From contig NZ_UFSM01000001.1 of assembly GCF_900445235.1 (NCBI RefSeq), forward strand, positions 372,001 to 436,000: DNA of 64,000 nt, written 5' to 3'. Positions 18,717 through 26,849 of this stretch are shown piece by piece. Positions within the stretch are counted from its first letter, which is position 1, and the number at the start of each line of letters is the position of its first letter. This DNA comes from Aminobacter aminovorans (GTDB lineage Bacteria; Pseudomonadota; Alphaproteobacteria; Rhizobiales; Rhizobiaceae). The position numbers and the translations under genes are program-made. The notes beneath the pieces are model-generated. The model was not told the origin of the DNA. It searched no databases and saw nothing but the letters and a program-made list of their open reading frames with translations.

Positions 18717-19293
18717 CTTTCCGATCCGGAAGATCGCTGTAACGATCGAGGAAATCCTGCACGACGGAGGGCCACCCGCGCATATCCCCCGACGACGAGC
18801 GGCAGCGCTTGCGGTGGTGAAGAACCCGTTCGCCGGCCGCTATGTCGAAGAGCTTGAGACCGCGATGGAGGATCTGAAACCGCTCGGGCTGATGCTGTCC
18901 GACCGGCTGATCGCCGCACTGGGTGGCGATGCGAAAGCCATCGACGGTTATGGCAAAGGCGCCATTGTCGGCTCGGCTGGCGAACTGGAACACGGCGCGC
19001 TGTGGCATGTGCCCGGCGGTTACGCCATGCGCGAGCGGCTTGGCGAAGCCAAGGCAATCGTGCCCTCGGCCAAGAAGCTGGGGGCTTTCGGCGCGCGGCT
19101 CGATGTGCCGATCGGCCATGTCAACGCTGCCTACGTGCGCAGCCATTTCGACGCCATGGAAGTGGGAGTGCCCGACGGGCCGCGACCGGACGAGATCGTC
19201 TTTGCACTGGTCATGACCTCGGGTCCGCGCATTCACGACCGCATGGGTGGATTGAAGGCCTCCGACATCAAGGCCTGGGATGGCTTGCGATGA
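18709..19293 (+). CDS. DUF1185 (amino acid synthesis family) protein
   Basis: A 194-aa protein of the DUF1185 group, often named amino acid synthesis protein without biochemical proof. Conserved-looking pieces are KIAVTIEEILHDGG at the N-terminus, VVKNPFAGRYVEEL and LEHGALWHVPGGYAMRE. A GGGGGAAC site precedes the ATG. It overlaps UPF0280 by eight bases and the MarR gene by ATGA. Position between catabolic and regulatory genes implies a step or accessory role in the pathway. Confidence 0.75.
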   Translation: MPDFPIRKIAVTIEEILHDGGPPAHIPRRRAAALAVVKNPFAGRYVEELETAMEDLKPLGLMLSDRLIAALGGDAKAIDGYGKGAIVGSAGELEHGALWHVPGGYAMRERLGEAKAIVPSAKKLGAFGARLDVPIGHVNAAYVRSHFDAMEVGVPDGPRPDEIVFALVMTSGPRIHDRMGGLKASDIKAWDGLR

Positions 19294-19718
19294 GCCCGGA
19301 CCCCGCCGGAGGCGGTTATCAGGTCCAGGGGCAGATTGGTTTTGTCCTGCGCAAGGCAAACCAGCGTCACGTTGCGATCTTCGCCACGCATATTGCGGAC
19401 CTGACACCACCGCAGTTCGCCGCACTCGCCAAGCTGCGCGACGTCGGCGAAACCTCTCAGAACCAGCTTGGCGGCCTGATCGCCATGGATGCGGCAACCG
19501 TCAAGGGCGTCATCGACAGGCTAGCGGCACGCGGACTGGTGCAACTGGCCAAGCACGAGGTCGACAAGAGGCGCCTGATGGTAAAGCTGACTGACGAAGG
19601 CCATCGCCTCATCGTCGAGCTCCTGCCGCGGGCGCGGACGATCACCGAGGAGACGTTGTCGCCGCTGTCGGCGAAAGACGCCGAAACGCTGCTGCAACTG
19701 CTGACGAAGATAAGCTGA
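19290..19718 (+). CDS. MarR-family transcriptional regulator
   Basis: A 142-aa winged-helix protein: LTPPQFAALAKLRDVG, then the recognition helix region MDAATVKGVIDRLAARGLV and wing DKRRLMVKLTDEG, all typical MarR. The ATG at 19290 overlaps the DUF1185 stop. Being last in the operon suggests autoregulation. NicR, the MarR repressor of nicotinate catabolism in Pseudomonas putida that responds to 6-hydroxynicotinate, is the natural parallel; orthology is not shown. The candidate operator is at 12652-12662. Confidence 0.88.
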   Translation: MSPDPAGGGYQVQGQIGFVLRKANQRHVAIFATHIADLTPPQFAALAKLRDVGETSQNQLGGLIAMDAATVKGVIDRLAARGLVQLAKHEVDKRRLMVKLTDEGHRLIVELLPRARTITEETLSPLSAKDAETLLQLLTKIS

Positions 19719-19745
19719 GGGCCGCAGGGCAGGGAAGTAAGGGAG

Positions 19746-19789
19746 TAGGGGAGTAAGGGAAGAGGATAACCTATTCCCTTACTCCCCTA
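19746..19789. terminator. bidirectional terminator hairpin between convergent genes
   Basis: A perfect 16-bp stem: TAGGGGAGTAAGGGAA at 19746-19761 pairs with 19774-19789 across a 12-base loop. It lies between the MarR stop and the aldehyde dehydrogenase stop, overlapping the latter. A third, shifted copy of the AGGGAGTA-type sequence precedes it at about 19730-19745. Confidence 0.75.
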
Positions 19790-22156
19790 GTCGCCGTATG
19801 GGACCCAGACGTTCTTGATCTCGATGGCGCGGCGGAGGAAGGCTTCGCCCTGGGCGGTCGGCCAGTCGAGGCTGCGGCCGTGGCCGGTCCAGACGCGCTT
19901 GAGATTGCCCGTCGATTCAGCTTCCGCTTTGGCGCAGATCTCGGCTTCGGCAACGACCCAGAGGCCGTCGACGTCGTCGTGCTTGGCAAGCACGGCTGTG
20001 AGTTCGGCGGTATGCCCGGTGACGATGTTGATCGCGCCTGCAGGGACATCTGAGTACTCGAGCACCTGGTAGAGGTCGGTGGCAACGAGCGGGGCAGTGG
20101 TCGAGGGCACCACGACCGTGGTGTTGCCCATGGCAAGTGCCGGAGCGATCAGCGAGATCAGGCCGAGCAGCGGGGCTTCGTCAGGGGCGACGATGCCGAT
20201 CACGCCGACCGGTTCGTGCAGGGCAAGGGTGACTGTGCGTGCCGGCGGCTGGTGCACCCTGCCCTCGAACTTGTCGGCCATGCCGGCGTAGTAGAACAGC
20301 CGCTCGATCGAGGCTTCGACTTCTGCCTTGGCAGCCTTGTGGGCAGCACCGGTCAGTTCGACGATGCGGGCAGCGAACTCTTCCGTGCGGCCCGACAGGT
20401 TCTCGGCGAGGTAATAGAGCACCTGCGCCCGGTTGTAGGCGGTCGCCTCCGGCCAGGCCTTGCAGGCACGCGCCGCCGAGACCGCGTCGCGGATGTCCTT
20501 GCGGCTGCCCAAGCCGACCTCGCCCGCGAGTTTGCCCTTGGAAGTCAGAACCGGCAGCGAATAGTTGCCGTCGGGGCGCACCTGCTTGCCTGCGATGAAC
20601 AGCTTTGCGGTGCGGTCGATGCCATGGCTTTCGCCATTGTCCCGCGCTGCCTGCCTGGGCGCCGTCGACGGCTTGATGACAGGGCCATGCGGCTCGCTCG
20701 GCGCCAGATATTCCTCCAGCCCCTCGCGCCCGCCCTCGCGGCCAAAGCCACTCTCGCGGTAGCCGCCGAAGCCACAGGCGGCATCGAACATGTTGGTGCC
20801 GTTGATCCAGACCACTCCGGCCTTGAGCTGCGGGGCGACATGCAAGGCGAGATTGACGTTCTCGCTCCACACCGAGGCGGCAAGGCCAAAACGGGTGTTG
20901 TTGGCAAGTTCGACCGCCTCCTCGGTGTTGCGGAAGCTCATGGTGGCGAGCACCGGACCGAACACCTCCTCCTGGGCGAGGATGTTGGCAGGTGCGACAC
21001 CGGTCGCCAGCGTCGGCAGGTGATAATAGCCTTGTGATGGCACATCCTGGTCGGGCTGCCAGCAGACAGCACCTTGTCTTGCACCTTCCTCGACAAGGCG
21101 CCTGACGCGGTCGAGCTGGGTCTTGTCGACCAGCGGGCCGATGTCGGTGTTCTTGTCCAGGGGGGAACCAACGCGCAGCCGGCTCATCCGTGTCTTGACC
21201 TTGGCGATGAAGGCCTCGGCAACGCTCTCCTGCACCAGAAGCCGCGAGCCGGCGCAGCAGACCTGGCCCTGGTTGAACCAGATGCCGTCGACAAGCCCTT
21301 CGACGGCGCTGTCGAGATCGGCGTCCTCAAAGACGATGAAGGCCGACTTGCCGCCGAGTTCCAGCGACAGTTTCTTGCCCGAGCCGGCGGTTGCCTTGCG
21401 GATGATCTTGCCGACTTCCGACGAGCCGGTGAACGCGATCTTGTCGATGCCGGGGTGGTTGACGATCGCAACCCCTGTCTCGGGTCCGCCCTGGACGATG
21501 TTGACCACGCCCTTGGGCACACCTGCACGTTCGCAGATCTCGGCGAAGAGAATGGCCGTCAGCGGCGTGAACTCGGCCGGCTTCAGGACAACGGTGCAGC
21601 CGGTGGCAAGAGCGGGTGCGATCTTCCAGGCCAGCATCAAAAGCGGAAAGTTCCACGGGATGATCTGGCCGACGACACCGGCTGCCTTGCGGCCAGGGAA
21701 CTCCCGGTCGAGCGACTGGGCCCAGCCGGCATGGTGGATGAAGTGGCGGATCGCCAATGGCACGTCGATGTCGCGGCTCTCGCGGATCGGCTTGCCGTTG
21801 TCGAGGCTTTCCAGCACCGCAAACAGGCGCTGGTGGCGCTGCATGGCGCGGCCGATGGCATAAAGCACCTTGGCCCGCTCATAACCCGAGGCAGCACTCC
21901 ATTTGGGCAACGCCTTGCGCGCTGCTGCCACCGCCGTCTCGATGTCGGCGGCGGAGGCATCGGAGACCTTGGCCAGAAGCTTGCCATCAGAGGGATCGGA
22001 TGTGTCGAAGCTCTTGCCGTCGATGCCGGCGCGCCAGTCGCCCGCGATGAACAGCGCCTTCGAGAAGTCGCGGGCCGCAAGCCAGGCATCGGCTTCGCTG
22101 CGGGCCTCGGGGGCTGGGGCATAATCCATGGCGTGGTATCGTTCGAGGATGTTCAT
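19787..22156 (-). CDS. ALDH16-type aldehyde dehydrogenase with second, non-catalytic ALDH domain
   Basis: A 789-aa protein. Residues about 30-500 are a full NAD-dependent ALDH with IIPWNFP, FTGSSEVG, general base Glu266 (LELGGK) and catalytic Cys300 (NQGQVCC). Residues about 515-789 repeat only the N-terminal part of an ALDH (VGVIGIVAPDEAPLLGLISL) and have no catalytic cysteine. This layout matches bacterial ALDH16. It sits 73 bp after deoC on the same strand, so it probably oxidises the acetaldehyde released by deoxyribose-phosphate aldolase; glutarate semialdehyde from the nearby heterocycle pathway is an alternative. It shares a terminator with the MarR gene. Confidence 0.88.
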   Translation of the reverse strand: MNILERYHAMDYAPAPEARSEADAWLAARDFSKALFIAGDWRAGIDGKSFDTSDPSDGKLLAKVSDASAADIETAVAAARKALPKWSAASGYERAKVLYAIGRAMQRHQRLFAVLESLDNGKPIRESRDIDVPLAIRHFIHHAGWAQSLDREFPGRKAAGVVGQIIPWNFPLLMLAWKIAPALATGCTVVLKPAEFTPLTAILFAEICERAGVPKGVVNIVQGGPETGVAIVNHPGIDKIAFTGSSEVGKIIRKATAGSGKKLSLELGGKSAFIVFEDADLDSAVEGLVDGIWFNQGQVCCAGSRLLVQESVAEAFIAKVKTRMSRLRVGSPLDKNTDIGPLVDKTQLDRVRRLVEEGARQGAVCWQPDQDVPSQGYYHLPTLATGVAPANILAQEEVFGPVLATMSFRNTEEAVELANNTRFGLAASVWSENVNLALHVAPQLKAGVVWINGTNMFDAACGFGGYRESGFGREGGREGLEEYLAPSEPHGPVIKPSTAPRQAARDNGESHGIDRTAKLFIAGKQVRPDGNYSLPVLTSKGKLAGEVGLGSRKDIRDAVSAARACKAWPEATAYNRAQVLYYLAENLSGRTEEFAARIVELTGAAHKAAKAEVEASIERLFYYAGMADKFEGRVHQPPARTVTLALHEPVGVIGIVAPDEAPLLGLISLIAPALAMGNTTVVVPSTTAPLVATDLYQVLEYSDVPAGAINIVTGHTAELTAVLAKHDDVDGLWVVAEAEICAKAEAESTGNLKRVWTGHGRSLDWPTAQGEAFLRRAIEIKNVWVPYGD

Positions 22157-22229
22157 GAGGGGCTCCGGACTTTGCGGCGCGAGGATCGGGCGGGGGGCGC
22201 GAAGGAACGCGGCATGGCCAGGTCGCCCC

Positions 22230-23276
22230 TCACGCCATGGCGTGGCGGTGGTTGGCCGAGTAGCGGCCGCTGATGTGGTGTTCGAGCTGGCGTTCGATGT
22301 CGGTCAACAGGCTCGACGCGCCGAAGCGGAACAGCTCAGGCTCGAGCCAGGGCCGGCCAAGCTCTTCCTTCATCAGCACCAGCCAGTCGAGCGAGACCTT
22401 GGCCGTCGAGATGCCGCCGGCCGGCTTGAAGCCAATGAGATAGCCGGTCTGCTCGTGATAGGCGCGGATCGCCCTGACCATGGCGAGGCCGACGGGCAGC
22501 GTCGCGTTGACGCTTTCCTTGCCGGTCGAGGTCTTGATGAAATCGGCACCCGCCATCATCGCCACCATCGAGGCGAGCGTGACATTGCGCAAAGTCGCCA
22601 GATCGCCGGTGCCGAGGATGACCTTGAGATGGGCCGCGCCGCAGGCAGCGCGCATCTGCCTGATCTCGTCATAAAGCTCCTGCCACTTCGCACCGAACAC
22701 CAGTCCGCGCGGAATGACGACGTCGATCTCGTCGGCGCCGTCGGCAACCGATGCCTCGATCTCGGCGAGACGTGTCGACAACGGCGCCAGGCCATGCGGA
22801 AAGGCCGTCGACACCGCAGCGACATGGATGCCCGAGCCCTTCACCGCCTCGACAGCCGCCGCCACGAACGGATGATAGACGCAGACCGCCGCCGGCCGGA
22901 TCAGCACCTCGCCCAGTCCCAGCGCCTCGGTCAGATCACGGCGCAGCGGGTTCAGCGCCTTGGCACAGAGCCGGCGCACACGCTCGTCGGTGTCGTTGGA
23001 GTTGAGCGTCGTCAGATCCATCAGCGAGATCGACCTGAGCAGCCAGGCAGCCTGATTGTCGGCCTTGATCGAGCGCCTTTTGGTCAGCGTGCCGACCCGC
23101 CGCTCCAGCGCCGAACGGTTGACACTGCGCATCGATTCCAGAAAGCCCAAATCCAGCGCCATGCCGGGGTTGCGCGCAATGGCGTGCCTGTCGGCCGCAT
23201 TCGCAGCCAGCCGCGACGGCAAGGCGGTCACTATGGCGGATGACGGGTTCTCGGCTTCGCGCAGCTTGCCGCTCAT
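22230..23276 (-). CDS. deoC: deoxyribose-phosphate aldolase
   Basis: A 348-aa class I aldolase splitting 2-deoxyribose-5-phosphate into glyceraldehyde-3-phosphate and acetaldehyde. The barrel motifs are VCVYHPFV, ADEIDVVIPRG, LKVILGTGDL and the Schiff-base lysine strand ADFIKTSTGKESVNATL, then GFKPAGGI. It is longer than the E. coli enzyme because of about 90 N-terminal residues, as in eukaryote-like DeoC. The ATG at 23276 has GGAGGAAA upstream; the frame to 23366 is not supported by a site. Confidence 0.93.
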   Translation of the reverse strand: MSGKLREAENPSSAIVTALPSRLAANAADRHAIARNPGMALDLGFLESMRSVNRSALERRVGTLTKRRSIKADNQAAWLLRSISLMDLTTLNSNDTDERVRRLCAKALNPLRRDLTEALGLGEVLIRPAAVCVYHPFVAAAVEAVKGSGIHVAAVSTAFPHGLAPLSTRLAEIEASVADGADEIDVVIPRGLVFGAKWQELYDEIRQMRAACGAAHLKVILGTGDLATLRNVTLASMVAMMAGADFIKTSTGKESVNATLPVGLAMVRAIRAYHEQTGYLIGFKPAGGISTAKVSLDWLVLMKEELGRPWLEPELFRFGASSLLTDIERQLEHHISGRYSANHRHAMA

Positions 23277-23500
23277 GTGACTGCCTTTCCTCCGGACGCC
23301 TTGTCGTCGGCGCGACATCTCAAGAGCCGTCGACGGCAAGCCATGCTTTCGTCGCGGCACAAACAAGAATAGCCCGTGTAGCTATGCTCCACGAGTCCCC
23401 CGAGGGCGGAAGATAGACGAAAAATCGAAACGGCGAAGCGTTATCTTGACCGGATGGTCAAAACGCCGGACCGCCAGGCGATCCGGCACCGAGGGAAGCG

Positions 23501-24328
23501 TCAGCCGACGAAGGCGCGCTCGACGACGAAGCTGCCCGGCTCATTCAGCGAGCCCTCGACGAAGCCGAGGCTCTCAGCCAGTTCCTTGACGTCCTTGAGC
23601 ATGTGCATCGAGCCGCAGATCATGATGCGGTCGGTTTCGGGATCGAGCTTGTCGATACCGAGGTCGCTGTAGAACTTGCCCGACGAGATGAGCGCGGTGA
23701 TGCGGCCCATACGCTCGGATTCCTCGCGTGTCGTCGAATTGTAGAGCGTGACGCGGCCATGGGTCAGTTCGCCGATCAGCGGGTCGCTTTCGAGATTGGC
23801 GACCAGTTCCTGGCCATAGGTCAGCTCGGCCACGTCGCGGCAGGTGTGGGTAAGGAAGACGTGCTCGTAGCGCTCATAGGTGTCGGGATCGCGAAGCAGG
23901 CTGGCGAAGGGCGCGATGCCGGTGCCGGTCGAGATCATGAAAAGGCGCTTGCCAGGGGTCAGCGCGTCGAGCACCAGCGTGCCGGTCGACTTCTGGCGCA
24001 TCAGGACGGTGTCGCCGGGAACGATCTTCTGCAGCTCGGAGGTCAGCGGACCATCCGGCACCTTGATCGAGAAGAACTCGACTTCGTCGTCCCAGGAGGG
24101 GCTTGCCACCGAATAGGCGCGGTAGACCGGCTTTTCGGCGTTGGGCAGGCCGATCATGACGAACTCGCCCGAACGGAAGCGCAGCGACTGCGGCCGGGTG
24201 ATGCGGAAGGAAAAGAGGCGATCCGTGTAATGTTTCACCGAAACCACAGTTTCGGCGTAGACATTGGCAGGGATTGGGAACTGAAGCGGCTTGGCTTCGG
24301 CCGTCTTCAGCGCTGCTGCGGTGTTCAT
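23501..24328 (-). CDS. fpr: ferredoxin-NADP reductase
   Basis: A 275-aa FAD enzyme of bacterial Fpr type. The FAD-binding RAYSVASPSWDDEVEFFSI and the NADP-binding STGTGIAPFASLLRD are clear, and the C-terminus ends EPGSFVVERAFVG, as in subclass I bacterial FNRs. It balances ferredoxin/flavodoxin with NADPH, also in oxidative stress. GAGAGG precedes the ATG. It is divergent from hyuA, with a GTATAC palindrome in the shared 186-bp region. It could supply reduced ferredoxin to the Hnr-like enzyme, which is inference. Confidence 0.92.
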   Translation of the reverse strand: MNTAAALKTAEAKPLQFPIPANVYAETVVSVKHYTDRLFSFRITRPQSLRFRSGEFVMIGLPNAEKPVYRAYSVASPSWDDEVEFFSIKVPDGPLTSELQKIVPGDTVLMRQKSTGTLVLDALTPGKRLFMISTGTGIAPFASLLRDPDTYERYEHVFLTHTCRDVAELTYGQELVANLESDPLIGELTHGRVTLYNSTTREESERMGRITALISSGKFYSDLGIDKLDPETDRIMICGSMHMLKDVKELAESLGFVEGSLNEPGSFVVERAFVG

Positions 24329-24419
24329 CGATCAAACCTCTCGCCCGGCGCGGCGACGTTTCCAGACCCGGCGCGCAGCGGAAATACAGGCAAATAATGG
24401 GACCTTGTTCGGGTTATTA

Positions 24420-24433
24420 ATTAGTATACAAAT
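24420..24433. promoter_or_regulatory. ATT-A-GTATAC-A-AAT palindrome between fpr and hyuA
   Basis: A 14-bp inverted repeat with a GTATAC centre and ATT/AAT outer arms, one mismatch. It sits 82 bp before hyuA and 92 bp before fpr, in an AT-rich strip unusual for this genome. It looks like a GntR/FadR-type operator serving one or both genes. Confidence 0.4.
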
Positions 24434-24514
24434 GATATCAGCGTCAAGATTGTGGCATAAAACGCCTTTCTAAACTGGCACAGGAACGTAGTCCGGGCTT
24501 TTCGGGATTAGTCC

Positions 24515-26584
24515 ATGGACGAGAATATTCCCGCAGAGGCGGGAAATGTCGTGGCAGGCATCGATGTCGGGGGAACCTTCACCGACCTGCTGCTGATCGA
24601 CGGTAGGGATGGCGGGACAGTCCACATCGCCAAGACACCGACAACAGTTGAAAACCAGGCGCATGGCGTGATCGCGGCACTCGCTGCAACAGGTTTTCCG
24701 ATCGCCGACATCGACCTCATCGTGCACGGCACGACCACCACCACCAATGCCGTGCTGGAGCGCAGGCTGGCGAAAACCGGCATGATCACGACGCGCGGTT
24801 TTCGCGACGTGATCGAGCTCGGAAGGCGTACGCGGCCACAGCCCTATGGCATGACCGGCGTCTTCGTGCCGGTCATCCCACGCAATCTCAGGATCGAGGT
24901 CACCGAACGCGTCGAAGCCTCGGGACGGGTGCGCGAGCCGCTCGACGAGAACGAGGTGCGGCGGGCGGTCAATCAGCTGGCCGCCGCCGGTTGCGAAGCG
25001 CTGGTCATCCATTTCCTGCATGCCTACGCGAATCCCGCCCATGAGCGCCGCGCCGCCGAGATCGCAGCTGAAGACTGGCCGAATAGGCACATCACCACGG
25101 GCCACTCGTTGCTTTCGGAGGCACGCGAGTTCGAGCGCGGGGTCACGGCCTCGGTCAACGCCGCCGTGCAGCCGATCCTCGAACGTTATGTCGGGCGGCT
25201 GCGCGAAGAACTCAGCCAGCGCGGCTACGGCCGCGACTTCCTGATCATGAACGGCAATGGCGGCATGATCTCGGCGCGCTTCGTCACCCGGGAGGCGGCA
25301 AAGACCGTCATGTCAGGCCCGGCCTCGGGTGTTATCGCCGCCGCCCATACTGGCCGGCGCGCCGGCTACGGACATCTCGTCACCTACGACATGGGCGGCA
25401 CCTCGACCGACGTCGCGCTGATCCTCGATGCAGAGCCTGCGGTCTCCAACGAGATCGAGATCGAGTATGCGATGCCGATCCATGTGCCGATGGTGGCGGT
25501 GCATACGGTGGGCGCCGGCGGCGGCTCGATCGCCCGTGTCGATGCCTCCGGGCTGATCCAGGTCGGTCCGGAAAGTGCCGGCGCCAACCCCGGGCCGGTC
25601 TGCTATGGCCGCGGCGGCACGGAGCCGACGATCACCGACGCCAATCTGGTGCTCGGGCGGCTCGACCCGAAAAGGCTGCTTGCCGTCGACGCGCCGGTTA
25701 CGGTCGAGACCGTGCGCCAGATCTTCGAAGACAGCATCGGCAAGTTGACCGGGCTTGATGGTGTTTCGGCGGCAGGGGCTGTGCTCCGGCTCGGCAATGT
25801 CAAGATGGCGGGCGCCATCCGCATGGTGTCGGTGTCGCGCGGACATGACCCGCGCGACTTCACGCTGTTTGCCTTCGGAGGCGCCGGCCCGCTGCATGCG
25901 TCAGCGCTTGCCCGCGAACTCGGTCTGCCACGGGTGCTGGTACCGGCGCGGCCCGGCATCACCAACGCGCTCGGCTGCGTCGTCGCCGATTTGCGCCACG
26001 ACTTCGTCAACACGGTCAACCAGCCGGTGGCACTGCTGGACGAGAAACGGGCCCGGGACATTCTCGCCGGGCATCGGGCGGCAGGCGAGGCGCTGATCGG
26101 CCAGGAGGCGGTGCGACCGAAGAGCATTCGCGTCAACCACTCCGCCGACATGCAATTCGTCGGGCAGACGCACATCGTCAACGTGCCGCTGCCTTCGACG
26201 GATATCGACCGTGCGACGCTGCAGGGCCTGTTCGAGAAGGCCTATTTCGCCCGCTTCAAGGTCGAACTGCCGGAGATCCGCGCCAATCTCGTCAACCTCA
26301 ACACGTCGGTGACCGGCGCGCGGCCTGAGATCGACCTGAGCCGCCTGATCGACCCGGCAGGACGGTCGGCGACGCTGGCTGAAGCGCTGCGCGAGATGCG
26401 TCCGGTGTGGTTCGACGGCAGTTGGCATGACACGCCTGTTTATCTCAGGGAAAAGCTGCCGCTCGACGCCACGATCGTAGGCCCGGCCATCCTTGAGCAA
26501 ATGGACGCAACAACCGTGCTGGAGCCGGGCGACCGGGCTCGGTCGGACCGGGATGGCAACATCATCGTCGAGATTGGGAGATGA
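24515..26584 (+). CDS. hyuA: hydantoinase/oxoprolinase subunit A
   Basis: A 689-aa HyuA-type subunit with the ASKHA phosphate-binding motif GIDVGGTFTD (residues about 15-24), VHGTTTTTNAVLER, GYGHLVTYDMGGTSTDVALI, and FGGAGPLHA. Family members open cyclic amides (N-methylhydantoin, 5-oxoproline, hydantoins) or carboxylate acetone/acetophenone at the cost of ATP, with HyuB as partner. The ATG at 24515 starts 18 codons before the motif. Its substrate is not readable from sequence. It may serve the heterocycle pathway upstream (see findings). Confidence 0.9.
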   Translation: MDENIPAEAGNVVAGIDVGGTFTDLLLIDGRDGGTVHIAKTPTTVENQAHGVIAALAATGFPIADIDLIVHGTTTTTNAVLERRLAKTGMITTRGFRDVIELGRRTRPQPYGMTGVFVPVIPRNLRIEVTERVEASGRVREPLDENEVRRAVNQLAAAGCEALVIHFLHAYANPAHERRAAEIAAEDWPNRHITTGHSLLSEAREFERGVTASVNAAVQPILERYVGRLREELSQRGYGRDFLIMNGNGGMISARFVTREAAKTVMSGPASGVIAAAHTGRRAGYGHLVTYDMGGTSTDVALILDAEPAVSNEIEIEYAMPIHVPMVAVHTVGAGGGSIARVDASGLIQVGPESAGANPGPVCYGRGGTEPTITDANLVLGRLDPKRLLAVDAPVTVETVRQIFEDSIGKLTGLDGVSAAGAVLRLGNVKMAGAIRMVSVSRGHDPRDFTLFAFGGAGPLHASALARELGLPRVLVPARPGITNALGCVVADLRHDFVNTVNQPVALLDEKRARDILAGHRAAGEALIGQEAVRPKSIRVNHSADMQFVGQTHIVNVPLPSTDIDRATLQGLFEKAYFARFKVELPEIRANLVNLNTSVTGARPEIDLSRLIDPAGRSATLAEALREMRPVWFDGSWHDTPVYLREKLPLDATIVGPAILEQMDATTVLEPGDRARSDRDGNIIVEIGR

Positions 26585-26599
26585 TGCGGCGCAAGCACC

Positions 26600-26763
26600 C
26601 CCACTCGGCCTCGCTGCGCTCAACACCTCTCCCGCTGCCCAGGGGAGAGGAAAGATCGGCGGCGATCAGGGCTCTCCTCGTCTCCTCCGTCGAACCAGCT
26701 CTTTTCCTCTCCCCCGTCGAACGGGGGAGAGGTGTCGTGCGCAGCGAGGCGGAGCGGGGGTCG
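26600..26763. repeat. MITE-like intergenic repeat (family B) inside the hyuAB operon
   Basis: About 164 bp bounded by inverted ends: CCCCCACTCGGCCTCGCTGC followed by a CACCTCTCCC block on the left, and the complementary arrangement at 26709-26763 on the right. A second, diverged element of the same family lies at 28584-28708. It has no coding capacity, although it happens to stay open in the hyuB frame. It splits hyuA from hyuB by 265 bp, where most homologues are adjacent. Confidence 0.7.
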
Positions 26764-26849
26764 ACCTGCCTGGCCCCACGCGGAACACTGCGATCCCTCA
26801 CGCTGCGGACCGTCGAGGGCGCGCCGCGCGTCCGACGCGAGCCCATGTC

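Noticed and set aside
26493..26849. Long N-terminal extension of HyuB or an extra small gene between hyuA and hyuB.
   Set aside because: The reading frame passes through the end of hyuA and then the repeat element; HyuB family sequence begins at 26850.
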